Source: Pseudomonas sp. (GTDB lineage: Bacteria; Pseudomonadota; Gammaproteobacteria; Pseudomonadales; Pseudomonadaceae). Taken from it: DNA of 27,987 bases. This document shows positions 13,185 to 21,417 of this stretch, one piece after another. The notes under the pieces were generated by a model. It worked only from the letters and a program-made list of their open reading frames with translations. It ran no database searches and had not been told where the DNA came from. The position numbers and the translations under genes are program-made. Position 1 is the stretch's first letter; every line of letters begins with the position of its first letter. The DNA is taken from the NCBI RefSeq assembly GCF_030150285.1, contig NZ_JASLGE010000093.1, positions 1 to 27,987 of the forward strand. The letters are read 5' to 3'.

Positions 13185-13940
13185 ATGAAAAACGTCATTC
13201 GCTTTGCCAGTGCCTGCGCACTGCTGGTCGCCGTGGCTACCCACGCACAGGCCGACACACTGACCATCGCCACCGAGGGGGCATACCCTCCGTTTAACAC
13301 CACCAACTCGGACGGTACGGTGTCGGGCTTCGACGTCGATATCAGCAAAGCCCTGTGCGAACGCATGCAGGCTAAGTGCAAGATTGTTGCTCAGGATTGG
13401 GACGGAATCATTCCTGGCCTGATGGCGAAAAAATACGACGCCATCGTGGCTTCGATGATCGTGACCGATGAGCGCAAGAAAAAAATCGCCTTCACCAACC
13501 GCTACTACCGCACGCCGCTGTCCATTGCCGTGCCTAAAGATTCTGACATCACCGATGCCCAAACCAACTTCAAGGGCCGCACCATTGGCGCTCAAGGGGC
13601 TGCGACCCAAGGCATTTACGCAGAAGATCACTACGAGACAGCCGGTGCCAAACTTAACCTGTACCCAACGCTGGACGAGGCCAATGCCGAGTTGAAGACC
13701 GGCCGTGTTGAGGCCGTCATCGCCGACAAGTTCCCGCTGCTGGAATGGGTCAACAAACACAGCGACGGCTGCTGCAAGATCATCGGTGACGTCGACGGTA
13801 CTTACGCTGACGCCGCCATTGCCGTGCGCAAAAAGGACAACGCCCTGCGCGAGCGTTTCAACAAGGCACTGGACGAAATCGTGGCCGACGGCACCTATAA
13901 AAAGATCTCCGACCAGTACTTCGACTTCGATATCTACTAA
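13185..13940 (+). CDS. Periplasmic polar amino-acid binding protein (family 3)
   Basis: A 251-residue solute-binding protein. A signal peptide ends in THAQA before Asp24. The mature part starts LTIATEGAYPPFNTTNSDG and continues with GFDVDISKALCERM, the pattern of the lysine/arginine/ornithine, histidine and opine-binding subgroup. GAGG lies about six bases before the ATG. Two permease genes and an ATPase gene follow, making a complete importer. A short hairpin sits after the stop, as often found behind binding-protein genes to keep their mRNA abundant. The ligand is probably a basic or cyclic amino acid, or an opine. The sequence alone does not settle which, nor whether it is the D- or L-form. 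Confidence 0.88.
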   Translation: MKNVIRFASACALLVAVATHAQADTLTIATEGAYPPFNTTNSDGTVSGFDVDISKALCERMQAKCKIVAQDWDGIIPGLMAKKYDAIVASMIVTDERKKKIAFTNRYYRTPLSIAVPKDSDITDAQTNFKGRTIGAQGAATQGIYAEDHYETAGAKLNLYPTLDEANAELKTGRVEAVIADKFPLLEWVNKHSDGCCKIIGDVDGTYADAAIAVRKKDNALRERFNKALDEIVADGTYKKISDQYFDFDIY

Positions 13941-13947
13941 GTCTTTT

Positions 13948-13963
13948 GCCCTCGCTTGAGGGC
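13948..13963 (+). other. Intercistronic hairpin after the binding-protein gene
   Basis: GCCCTC-GCTT-GAGGGC forms a six-base stem with a four-base loop, seven bases after the stop codon. No T-run follows. It sits in the roughly 100-base gap before the first permease and probably protects the upstream transcript or dampens the downstream genes. Confidence 0.5.
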
Positions 13964-14043
13964 CTCCCTGCCAACCACCCTGCCCTGCGCACCGACCGTG
14001 CGCAGCGGCGGTTATCGACCCAATTTTGTCCGGGGATTCGAGC

Positions 14044-14763
14044 ATGCTCGATCAACTTTCACTGCTTTCTTTCGCCAGTGGCGGCTGGGGCTCGGCGTTA
14101 CTGGCCGGCGCACTGGTGACCATTGCCCTGGCCCTGAGCTGCTTGCCCATCGGTTTGCCACTGGGGCTGCTGGTGGCGGTCGCCGCCCGCTCGAAGAACC
14201 GCTGGATGCGTGCTTGGGCGACCACCTTTTCGACAGTCTTTCGCGGCCTGCCGGAATTGCTGACGCTGCTGATTATTTATTACGGCTGCCAGATCGCCGC
14301 GCAAAAAATCCTCGCGATGATGGGTTACGACGAACAAGTCACGATCAACACCTTCGTGGCCGCAATGGCGGCATTCAGCCTGGTGTTTGCCGCGTTTTCC
14401 AGCGAGATCTGGCTGGGGGCGTTTAAAACCATTCCCAAGGGCCAGTTTGAAGCCGCTTCGGCACTGGGCCTGTCCCGGTTCACCACCTTTCGCAAGGTCG
14501 TGCTGCCACAACTGGCGCGCATCGCCCTGCCCGGCCTGTCGAACAACTGGCTGTCGCTGCTCAAAGACACCTCCCTGGTGTCGACCATTTCACTGGTTGA
14601 CCTGATGCGCCAAACCAACCTGGCGGTCAGCGTGACCAAAGAGCCGATGCTGTTTTACACCGTCGCCTGCCTCGGCTACCTGTTTTTCTCGGCAATTTCC
14701 GGGCGCCTGTTTGCCTTCCTGGAACGCTACTTCAGCCGCCATCAACGGAGCGCGCGCCCATGA
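14044..14763 (+). CDS. Amino-acid ABC transporter permease (HisQ/OccQ-like)
   Basis: A 239-residue inner-membrane permease with about five transmembrane helices. It carries the EAA-type loop EAASALGLSRFTTFRKVVLPQ that docks on the ATPase. I chose the ATG at 14044 with GGGGA upstream; the frame extends to a TTG six codons earlier. It overlaps the second permease by four bases (ATGA). The two form the heterodimeric channel of the importer whose binding protein precedes them. Length and motifs are normal for the HisQ branch. Confidence 0.88.
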   Translation: MLDQLSLLSFASGGWGSALLAGALVTIALALSCLPIGLPLGLLVAVAARSKNRWMRAWATTFSTVFRGLPELLTLLIIYYGCQIAAQKILAMMGYDEQVTINTFVAAMAAFSLVFAAFSSEIWLGAFKTIPKGQFEAASALGLSRFTTFRKVVLPQLARIALPGLSNNWLSLLKDTSLVSTISLVDLMRQTNLAVSVTKEPMLFYTVACLGYLFFSAISGRLFAFLERYFSRHQRSARP

Positions 14764-15470
14764 GCCTGGTTGAACTGCAAGACATGTTCCTCAACCCCGA
14801 CCTGCTGGAACGGTACGGCCCACGTTTTATCGATGGGTTGCTGGTGACCGCCAAACTGGTGGCCATTTCGTTCACCCTTGGCGCGCTGCTGGGCTTGCTG
14901 ATTGCCTTGGGCCGCCTGTCCAACAACGGCTTTGTGCGCCGCTTCACCGGTGCCTACGTGTACTTCTTTCGCGGCTCACCGCTGCTGGCCCAACTGTTTC
15001 TGCTGTATTACGGCTTGGGGTCGTTCAAGGAATTCTGGCAAGACGTTGGCCTGTGGTGGTTTTTCCGCGAAGCGTGGTTCTGCACCCTGCTGGCGTTCAC
15101 CCTCAACACGGCGGCGTACCAGGCCGAGATCCTGCGCGGCAGCATCCTGGCCGTGGCCCAGGGCCAACGCGAAGCCTGCAAGGCCCTGAACCTCTCGCGC
15201 TGGACCACGTTTCGCAAAATCGTGTTACCGCAATCACTGCTGGTGGCCATCGGCCCACTGGGCAACGAACTGATCCTGATGATCAAAGCCAGTGCCATTG
15301 CGTCCCTGGTGACCATTTATGACCTGATGGGCGTGACCAAAATGGCGTTCTCCCGCAGCTTCGACTTCCAGGTCTACCTGTGGGCCGCCGTGTTGTACCT
15401 GCTGATCGTGGAGATCGTGCGGCGCAGCCTGAAACTGATCGAAAGCCGTCTCGGCCGCCACTTGCAGTAA
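14760..15470 (+). CDS. Amino-acid ABC transporter permease (HisM/OccM-like)
   Basis: A 236-residue inner-membrane permease, the partner of the preceding one and translationally coupled to it. It has about five helices, the FRGSPLLAQLFLLYYGL segment typical of the HisM/GlnP branch, and the EAA loop EACKALNLSRWTTFRKIVLPQ. It is followed 48 bases later by the FAD oxidase rather than directly by the ATPase, so the catabolic enzyme is embedded in the transporter operon. This ties its substrate to the imported compound. Confidence 0.88.
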   Translation: MSLVELQDMFLNPDLLERYGPRFIDGLLVTAKLVAISFTLGALLGLLIALGRLSNNGFVRRFTGAYVYFFRGSPLLAQLFLLYYGLGSFKEFWQDVGLWWFFREAWFCTLLAFTLNTAAYQAEILRGSILAVAQGQREACKALNLSRWTTFRKIVLPQSLLVAIGPLGNELILMIKASAIASLVTIYDLMGVTKMAFSRSFDFQVYLWAAVLYLLIVEIVRRSLKLIESRLGRHLQ

Positions 15471-15518
15471 GCCCATTGTTCGGGCTGCCCACACGGCCCC
15501 TGTTTTAAGGATTTGTTT

Positions 15519-16760
15519 ATGCATTGCGACACTATCGTTCTGGGAGCCGGCATCGTCGGCGTCAGCACCGCGTTGCAACTTCAGGCCCGTGGCCGCGACG
15601 TGGTGCTGGTTGACCGCACCCAGCCGGGCAACGGCACCAGCCACGGCAACGCCGGCCTGATTGAGCGCGCCAGCGTTATCCCTTACTCGTTCCCGCGCGA
15701 AATCTCACGCTTGCTGCGCTATGGCCTGAACCAGCAACCGGATGTGCGCTACAGCCTCAAGCACCTGCCCAAAGCCGGGGCCTGGCTGATGAAATATTGG
15801 CAACAATCGGGCAGCGCCGGGCTGGCCAAAGCTACCCAGGCCATGCTGCCGCTGATTGAACGGTGTGTGACCGAACACGACTTGCTGGCGGAACCGGCCG
15901 GCATGCTCAGCCTGATTCGCGACAGCGGCTGGATTGAGGTGTACCGCACCCCGGCCGATTTCGCCAAGGCCCAACGCGATGCCCAGGCCCTGCACGCGTT
16001 CAAGCTCAACTACACCGTGCTCGATGCGCAGCAAGTGCACGCGCTGGAGCCAGGCCTGCACGCCGATGTGATCGGCGGCATTCACTGGCTGGACCCCAAA
16101 ACCGTGACCGACCCGGGCGGCCTGACCCGGGGCTATACCGCGCTGTTTATCAAACGCGGCGGCACCTTTGTGATCGGCGATGCCACCCGCCTGCGCGCCA
16201 GCGCCGGGCAATGGCAGGTCGACAGCGAACAAGGGCTGATTATCGGCAACGAAGCCGTGGTGGCCCTCGGCCCGCAGGCGCGCGCGATTTTTGAGCCGTT
16301 GGGTTATCGGATCCCGCTGGCGATCAAGCGTGGCTACCACATGCACTACGCCGCCAAAGACGGCCACACCATGCAGCACCCGATTCTCGATTCAGTGGGC
16401 GGCTATGTACTGGCACCGATGGTTGGCGGTATTCGCCTGACTACCGGTATCGAATTTGCTGACTGCGATGACCCGATCAACGAAATCCAGTTGCGCCGTT
16501 GTGAAGCCCGCGCCCAGCGCCTGTACCCGCTGGGTGAGCGGGTGGATGCCGAGCCGTGGCTGGGCCGCCGCCCGTGCCTGCCGGACATGTGCCCGGTGAT
16601 TGGCCCGGCCAGCCGCCACAAGGGCTTGTGGTTCAACTTTGGCCACGCCCACCACGGCCTGACGCTGGGCCCGGTGAGCGGCCGGTTACTGGCCGAAATG
16701 ATGACCGGAGCCGCACCGTTTACCGATCCGGCCCCTTACAGCGCCGAGCGCTTTCACTGA
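15519..16760 (+). CDS. FAD-dependent D-amino-acid dehydrogenase-like oxidoreductase (DadA/HypO type)
   Basis: A 413-residue DAO-family flavoprotein. The N-terminal dinucleotide motif is VLGAGIVGVSTALQLQARG (GAGIVG at 9-14), with the family segment NGTSHGNAGLI after it. The C-terminal FAD-contacting segment is FNFGHAHHGLTLGPVSGRLLAEM. Such enzymes oxidise D-amino acids or cyclic D-imino acids (D-proline, D-hydroxyproline, D-pipecolate) to imines or keto acids and pass electrons to the respiratory chain. AAGGA lies seven bases before the ATG at 15519; an upstream in-frame TTG is not needed. Lying between permease and ATPase genes, and divergently linked to a DpkA-like reductase, it should oxidise the imported compound. 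DadA itself is normally next to dadX, which is absent here. Sarcosine/glycine oxidase is another possibility. Confidence 0.82.
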   Translation: MHCDTIVLGAGIVGVSTALQLQARGRDVVLVDRTQPGNGTSHGNAGLIERASVIPYSFPREISRLLRYGLNQQPDVRYSLKHLPKAGAWLMKYWQQSGSAGLAKATQAMLPLIERCVTEHDLLAEPAGMLSLIRDSGWIEVYRTPADFAKAQRDAQALHAFKLNYTVLDAQQVHALEPGLHADVIGGIHWLDPKTVTDPGGLTRGYTALFIKRGGTFVIGDATRLRASAGQWQVDSEQGLIIGNEAVVALGPQARAIFEPLGYRIPLAIKRGYHMHYAAKDGHTMQHPILDSVGGYVLAPMVGGIRLTTGIEFADCDDPINEIQLRRCEARAQRLYPLGERVDAEPWLGRRPCLPDMCPVIGPASRHKGLWFNFGHAHHGLTLGPVSGRLLAEMMTGAAPFTDPAPYSAERFH

Positions 16761-16776
16761 TCACGGGAGACACACC

Positions 16777-17565
16777 ATGCACGCACACCCTCACTACGTT
16801 CATACCCCTGCGTCGCCAGCCACTGACCCCCGCAAGGTGGTGGTGGACATCAGTGGCCTGAACAAGTACTACAGCGCGTTCCACGTGCTCAAGGGCATCG
16901 ACCTCACAGTGCGCGAAGGCGAACGTATCGTGCTGTGCGGGCCTTCCGGTTCGGGCAAATCGACGCTGATCCGCTGCATCAACCGCCTGGAAATCGCGGA
17001 ACAGGGCACCATTCTGGTCAACAACACCGACCTGGCCCACACCAGCCGAGAAGCGGCGCAAGTGCGCAGCGAAATCGGCATGGTGTTCCAGCATTTCAAC
17101 CTGTTCCCGCACATGAGCGTGCTCGACAACTGCATCCTTGCGCCCATGTCCGTGCGGGGCCTGACGCGTAAAAAGGCGGTGGAACTGGCCCAGCATTTTC
17201 TAAACAAAGTAGGCATCGCCAGCCAGGCAGACAAATACCCGAGCCAACTGTCGGGTGGCCAGCAACAGCGCGTGGCGATTGCGCGGGCGCTGTGCATGGA
17301 ACCGAAAATCATGTTGTTTGACGAACCGACATCGGCCCTGGACCCGGAAATGGTCAGCGAAGTGCTGGACGTGATGGTTAACCTGGCGGGCAGCGGCATG
17401 ACCATGCTGTGCGTGACCCATGAAATGGGGTTTGCCCGTCAAGTGGCCGAGCGGGTGTTGTTTCTGGATGGCGGCATGATCATCGAAGACTCGCCGCCCG
17501 AAGACTTCTTCAACGCCCCGAAAAGCCCGCGGGCCAAAGCGTTTCTTGCGCAGATCGTGCATTGA
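16777..17565 (+). CDS. Amino-acid ABC transporter ATPase (HisP/GlnQ-like)
   Basis: A 262-residue cytoplasmic ATPase with Walker A GPSGSGKST (55-63), Q-loop VFQHFNLFPHMSVLDN, signature LSGGQQQR (158-165), Walker B IMLFDEP (178-184) and an H-loop in CVTHEMGFARQVAERVLFL. This is the polar amino-acid subfamily pattern. A 15-20-residue N-terminal extension precedes the usual start of the domain. CGGGAG lies about nine bases before the ATG. As the last gene of the operon it completes the importer and is separated from the convergent fadH only by a palindromic repeat element. Confidence 0.92.
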   Translation: MHAHPHYVHTPASPATDPRKVVVDISGLNKYYSAFHVLKGIDLTVREGERIVLCGPSGSGKSTLIRCINRLEIAEQGTILVNNTDLAHTSREAAQVRSEIGMVFQHFNLFPHMSVLDNCILAPMSVRGLTRKKAVELAQHFLNKVGIASQADKYPSQLSGGQQQRVAIARALCMEPKIMLFDEPTSALDPEMVSEVLDVMVNLAGSGMTMLCVTHEMGFARQVAERVLFLDGGMIIEDSPPEDFFNAPKSPRAKAFLAQIVH

Positions 17566-17589
17566 TCGGAGGCACCAACACCCTGTAGT

Positions 17590-17725
17590 CGTTGACGAGC
17601 CTTGCGAGGCTACGTCAGGCGGCGAAGCCGTCGTAAAGCCAGGCAACGCGGTGTGCCTGTTAGACCCGGGATTCAGGCTTTACGATCGCTACACAATCGA
17701 TCGCAGCCTCGTTCCTTCGGCAACA
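17590..17725. repeat. Palindromic extragenic element between convergent genes
   Basis: GTTGACGAGC...GCGAGGCT at the left end is mirrored by AGCCTCG...TCGGCAAC at the right, and GTCGTAAAGCC (17630-17640) is mirrored by GGCTTTACGATC (17676-17687). The arms are imperfect. The ends resemble a widespread Pseudomonas intergenic element, distinct from the GATCGCGAGC REP. It occupies the gap between the ATPase and fadH and may act as a bidirectional terminator. Confidence 0.6.
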
Positions 17726-17735
17726 CCCTCGCGGG

Positions 17736-19772
17736 TTACAGCTCTGCCGCCAGGCGTGAGCCTTGGTTGATGGCGCGCTTGGCGTCCAGTTCAGCCGCTA
17801 CATCCGCCCCTCCGATCAGGTGTACGCTCTGCCCCGCCGCCACCAGCCCGACCTGCAATTCGCGCAGCGGGTCCTGCCCTGCGCAAATAACGATGTTGTC
17901 CACCGCCACAACCTGCGGTTCGCCTTCGCCAATACGAATATGCAGGCCCGCATCGTCGATGTTCAGGTAGTCAACGCTGTTGAGCATCTGCACCTGTTTG
18001 TTCTTCAACCCGGCACGGTGGATCCAGCCGGTGGTTTTGCCCAGGCCGTCGCCCACTTTGGTTTTTTTACGTTGCAGCAAAAAGACTTGCCGGGCCGGGG
18101 CCTGTACGTCGGGTTTGATGCACGCCACGCCGCCTCGGGCTTCCAGTCGGGTGTCGATGCCCCACTCCTTCCAGAACGCTTCGCGATCCTGGCTCGTGGC
18201 AACGCCTTGGTGCACCAGAAACTCAGACACATCAAAACCAATGCCGCCCGCACCGATCACTGCCACCTTGGCACCGACCGGTTTGCGCTCAAGGATTACG
18301 TCCAGGTAGCTCAGCACTTTAGGGTGTTCAATGCCGGGAATCGCGGGCAGGCGCGGAGCAATGCCGGTGGCCAGAATGATCTCGTCAAAGTGGCCGGCGA
18401 GCAGTTGCTCAACGCTTACGCGGGTGTTCAGGCGCAGGTCGACGCCGGTGGTCTGCAGCTTGCGCGCGAAATAGCGCAAGGTTTCGAAAAACTCTTCTTT
18501 GCCCGGCACGCGTTTGGCCACGTTGAATTGCCCGCCGATTTCGCTGGCAGACTCAAACAGCGTGACGTGATGCCCGCGCTCGGCAGCCACGGTCGCGGCC
18601 GACAGCCCCGCAGGCCCGGCACCGACCACGGCGATGCGCTTGGGCTCCAGCGCAGGCAGGTAGTTGAGTTCGGTTTCGTGGCAGGCACGCGGGTTGACCA
18701 GGCAACTGGTCAACTTGCCGCTAAAGGTATGGTCCAGACACGCCTGATTGCAGCCGATGCAGGTGTTGATTTCATCGCTGCGCCCAGCGGCGGCCTTGTT
18801 GACGAAATCCGGGTCAGCCAGGAATGGACGCGCCATCGACACCATGTCGGCGTCGCCTTCAGCCAGAATGTGCTCGGCAATCTCGGGAGTGTTGATGCGG
18901 TTGGTGGTAATCAGCGGCACGTTGACCGCCCCCCGCAATTTGGCGGTGACCTTGCTGAAAGCGCCGCGTGGCACTTTGGTGGCGATGGTCGGGATACGCG
19001 CTTCGTGCCAGCCGATTCCGGTGTTAATCAGGGTGGCTCCAGCCTGCTCGATCGCCTGGGCCAATTGCACGATCTCTTCCCAGACGCTGCCCCCTGCCAC
19101 CAGGTCCAGCATGGACAGGCGGAAGATGATGATGAAGTGGGGCCCCACCGCTTCACGCACTCGGCGCACGATTTCAACGGCCAGGCGCATGCGGTTTTCG
19201 TAGCAGCCGCCCCAGCGGTCGGTGCGTTGGTTGGTCTGGGCCGCCAGAAACTGGTTAATCAGGTAGCCTTCCGAGCCCATGATTTCAACGCCGTCGTACC
19301 CTGCACCCTGCGCCAGCCGGGCACAGGTGACGAAGTCGCTGATCTGCTTTTCGATGCCGTCTTCGTCCAGTGCTTTAGGCGTAAACGGGTTAATCGGTGC
19401 CTGGATGGCGCTGGGGGCCACTTGCCGTGGGCTGTAGGCGTAACGGCCCGCGTGGAGGATTTGCAGGCAGATCTTGCCTCCCGCTTCATGCACCGCCCGG
19501 GTCACGACCTCGTGTTGTTGCGCCTCTTCAGGCGTGCTCAACTTGGCCGCGCCGCTGTACACGCCGCCTTCATCGTTGGGCGCAATGCCACCCGTTACGA
19601 TCAGGCCAACGCCGCCCCGGGCCCGCTCGGCAAAGTAGGCGGCCATGCGCTCAAAGCCACCGGGTTTTTCTTCCAGCCCGGTGTGCATTGAGCCCATCAG
19701 GGTGCGGTTGCGCAACGTGGTAAAGCCCAGGTCCAGCGGGGCCAGTAAATGCGGGTAATGAGGGGCGGTCAT
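17736..19772 (-). CDS. fadH: NADPH-dependent 2,4-dienoyl-CoA reductase
   Basis: A 678-residue enzyme with the full FadH architecture. An old-yellow-enzyme FMN barrel covers about 1-330. The 4Fe-4S cysteines are C338, C341, C345 and C357 in the CIGCNQACLDH segment. An FAD motif VVGAGPAGLSAATVAAERG starts at about 382, and an NADPH motif VAVIGAGGIGFDVSEFL follows near 520. The proposed catalytic Tyr (Y170 in GSEGYLINQF) and His (H256 in GIGWHEARIP) align with those of E. coli FadH. It reduces 2,4-dienoyl-CoA during beta-oxidation of unsaturated fatty acids. GGAG lies eight bases before the ATG at 19772; the frame extends five codons further to a TTG. It stands alone, with a palindrome about 70 bases upstream that may be an operator. 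Related trimethylamine dehydrogenase-like enzymes lack this set of features. Confidence 0.93.
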   Translation of the reverse strand: MTAPHYPHLLAPLDLGFTTLRNRTLMGSMHTGLEEKPGGFERMAAYFAERARGGVGLIVTGGIAPNDEGGVYSGAAKLSTPEEAQQHEVVTRAVHEAGGKICLQILHAGRYAYSPRQVAPSAIQAPINPFTPKALDEDGIEKQISDFVTCARLAQGAGYDGVEIMGSEGYLINQFLAAQTNQRTDRWGGCYENRMRLAVEIVRRVREAVGPHFIIIFRLSMLDLVAGGSVWEEIVQLAQAIEQAGATLINTGIGWHEARIPTIATKVPRGAFSKVTAKLRGAVNVPLITTNRINTPEIAEHILAEGDADMVSMARPFLADPDFVNKAAAGRSDEINTCIGCNQACLDHTFSGKLTSCLVNPRACHETELNYLPALEPKRIAVVGAGPAGLSAATVAAERGHHVTLFESASEIGGQFNVAKRVPGKEEFFETLRYFARKLQTTGVDLRLNTRVSVEQLLAGHFDEIILATGIAPRLPAIPGIEHPKVLSYLDVILERKPVGAKVAVIGAGGIGFDVSEFLVHQGVATSQDREAFWKEWGIDTRLEARGGVACIKPDVQAPARQVFLLQRKKTKVGDGLGKTTGWIHRAGLKNKQVQMLNSVDYLNIDDAGLHIRIGEGEPQVVAVDNIVICAGQDPLRELQVGLVAAGQSVHLIGGADVAAELDAKRAINQGSRLAAEL

Positions 19773-19841
19773 CGGCAAACTCCACAACGGACAGGTTCAC
19801 GGAACGCGGGATGCTCTGCGGCTCCCATCGTTGAATGTGAG

Positions 19842-19859
19842 GCACAGTAAAGACTGTGC
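19842..19859. promoter_or_regulatory. Palindrome upstream of fadH
   Basis: GCACAGT-AAAG-ACTGTGC is a perfect seven-base inverted repeat with a four-base spacer, 70-88 bases before the fadH start. It is the right size for a dimeric repressor site. It could instead be a transcript hairpin. Confidence 0.4.
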
Positions 19860-19899
19860 AGCCCTCGCTCAATGCCCCAAAGTGACAAAGGGCTAACCC

Positions 19900-20043
19900 G
19901 AATGAACAGCCCGCACTACGCGTGACACCCCGTCCAACCCATACGCTTTGAACGCGTGCGCGTTCGGGGGCATGGGCCTGAAGGGCGCGCGCAACAGGTA
20001 AAAGCCTACGCTGAGCCGCCCTCGGACCCAGGAAGGCTTTTTT
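19900..20043 (+). ncRNA. Candidate structured RNA in the fadH-upstream gap
   Basis: The 510-base gap between fadH and the nitrilase-like gene holds no convincing ORF. It does hold a chain of hairpins: GAACGCG-TG-CGCGTTC (19950-19965), then a terminator stem AAAAGCCT...AGGCTTTT (20000-20041) followed by TT, with a short inner stem in its loop. A plus-strand transcript would end there, over 230 bases before the next coding start, so the terminator does not belong to a gene I can see. A small RNA is the simplest reading. I could not match it to a named family; RgsA and other Pseudomonas stress RNAs should be compared. The 5' end is a guess. Confidence 0.4.
20000..20043 (+). terminator. Intrinsic terminator
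   Basis: AAAAGCCT (20000-20007) pairs with AGGCTTTT (20034-20041), followed by further T residues to 20043. The 26-base loop contains a small CCG/CGG stem. It has the shape of a Rho-independent terminator on the plus strand. Confidence 0.5.
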
Positions 20044-20282
20044 GCGTCAGATGCCCTGGTCCACCGCTCAAGCGCAAGAAATTCAAGCACTCCCCCACCG
20101 ATTCCCTTTATCCTCGGCCCAGACACTGAAACCGGGACGTTTCGGGGCATGGCCCAGGCCAGCCCACCGCTGACCTCCCCTGCGTCATGGCGGGTACTGG
20201 ATGCCCCTCTACGACGCCCCACAACGATCATTCGACAGACCTCAAACGATGAACTTTGCTGACCGCTATTGCTCTATTTCCC

Positions 20283-21413
20283 ATGCGTAAATTAATCGGC
20301 TGTACCCTGCTTATCGCCTTGATCGCCGCTGCCGGTGGTTATGGTTTCTGGGCCTCACAACGTGACGTCGGTCATTACCTGTCCGACCTGAGTGTCGAAG
20401 TCGCTATCAACGAAGGCGTCGATCAGGGCCGCGGCAACCTGCTGGGCATCGAGCCCCAACTGTCCCCGCGCGATTATCAGAGCCTGGCGCTGGTGCGTCT
20501 GAAGCTCGATGCCTATTTAAGTAAAGCCCGCGACGAAGGCTTGCTCAACGACAAGACAGTGGTGGTATTGCCTGAGCACGTAGGCACCTGGCTGATGTTT
20601 CGCGGCGAAAAAAATGAGCTATACCAAGCGGCCAACCTGCAGGAGGCCATGCGCTGGCTGACACTGAGCAACCCGCTGGATTTTGCCAAGGCCTGGCTGC
20701 GGGCCGATGGCGAAAGCCGCCTCAATGATGCCCATGTGCGCATGAAGGCACCCAGCATGGCCCGCGATTACCAACGGCTGTTTGGCGGGCTGGCCAAAGA
20801 CTACGGTGTAACGCTGGTGGCGGGCAGTATCGCCTTGCCCGACCCGCGTATCGAAGACGGGCACTTGCGCCCCGGTAAAGGCCCACTGTTTAACAGCAGC
20901 ATCGTGTTCGGCCAGGACGGTGCGCCGCTGGGCCCCCTGCAACGCCAGTTACTGCCCACTTACGAAGAGCAAAGCTACATCCAGCCAAGCCCCGACCATC
21001 AACTGAATGTCATCGACACCCCGGCGGGCCGACTGGGGATACTGATCGGCAGCGACAGTTGGTACCCCGAGCACTACCGCACCCTCAATGAGCAAGGCGC
21101 GCAGTTGATTGCGGTGCCGGCGTTTATAGTGGGCAAGGACACCTGGGAACAACCTTGGGGCGGCTACAAGAGCGTGTCGACTCCGAGCGAAGTCAGCCTC
21201 AAACCCGGTGAAGTCAGCGAAGGCGAAGCCTGGCACCGCCTGACGCTGACCAGCAGCGTGCCGAGCAGCACGGCCGAAGCCGGGGTGACGGTGTTTATGC
21301 GCGGTGCGTTCTGGGATAAACGCAGTGCCGGGCAAGGCTTTATCAGCCACAACGGCCAGACCAGCGCCGACCAGCCCACCCACGGTGCCCGCATGCTGAA
21401 CCTGTGGCTGTAA
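20283..21413 (+). CDS. Nitrilase-fold protein lacking catalytic Lys and Cys (pseudo-enzyme candidate)
   Basis: A 376-residue carbon-nitrogen-hydrolase-like protein with an N-terminal hydrophobic anchor or signal (about 4-24). The family's Glu is present in VVVLPEHVGTW (E98). The region that normally reads RK-L-x-PTxxER reads RQLLPTYEEQ, so the catalytic Lys is Gln222. The nucleophile segment that normally reads LIC(W/Y)(E/D) reads GILIGSDSWYPE, so Cys is Gly256, with Ser257 beside it. On this reading it cannot be a normal amidase or nitrilase. It may be a membrane-anchored binding protein or use altered chemistry. There is no clear ribosome-binding site before the ATG at 20283. It is followed four bases later by an AraC-family gene, which suggests a joint sensory role. 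The CN-hydrolase fold call is moderate to strong. Confidence 0.72.
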   Translation: MRKLIGCTLLIALIAAAGGYGFWASQRDVGHYLSDLSVEVAINEGVDQGRGNLLGIEPQLSPRDYQSLALVRLKLDAYLSKARDEGLLNDKTVVVLPEHVGTWLMFRGEKNELYQAANLQEAMRWLTLSNPLDFAKAWLRADGESRLNDAHVRMKAPSMARDYQRLFGGLAKDYGVTLVAGSIALPDPRIEDGHLRPGKGPLFNSSIVFGQDGAPLGPLQRQLLPTYEEQSYIQPSPDHQLNVIDTPAGRLGILIGSDSWYPEHYRTLNEQGAQLIAVPAFIVGKDTWEQPWGGYKSVSTPSEVSLKPGEVSEGEAWHRLTLTSSVPSSTAEAGVTVFMRGAFWDKRSAGQGFISHNGQTSADQPTHGARMLNLWL

Positions 21414-21417
21414 GCCC

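Noticed and set aside
17763..19691. 642-codon plus-strand frame opposite fadH
   Set aside because: Antisense to an unmistakable fadH; the composition is that of a reverse-frame translation.
19893..20231. 112-codon minus-strand frame in the gap between fadH and the nitrilase-like gene
   Set aside because: Arg/Gly/Pro-rich with no recognisable motif; it lies across a plus-strand terminator hairpin. A structured RNA explains the region better.
20149..20260. Frame of about 37 codons starting ATGGCCCAGGCC before the nitrilase-like gene
   Set aside because: No ribosome-binding site and no features; too short to support without conservation.
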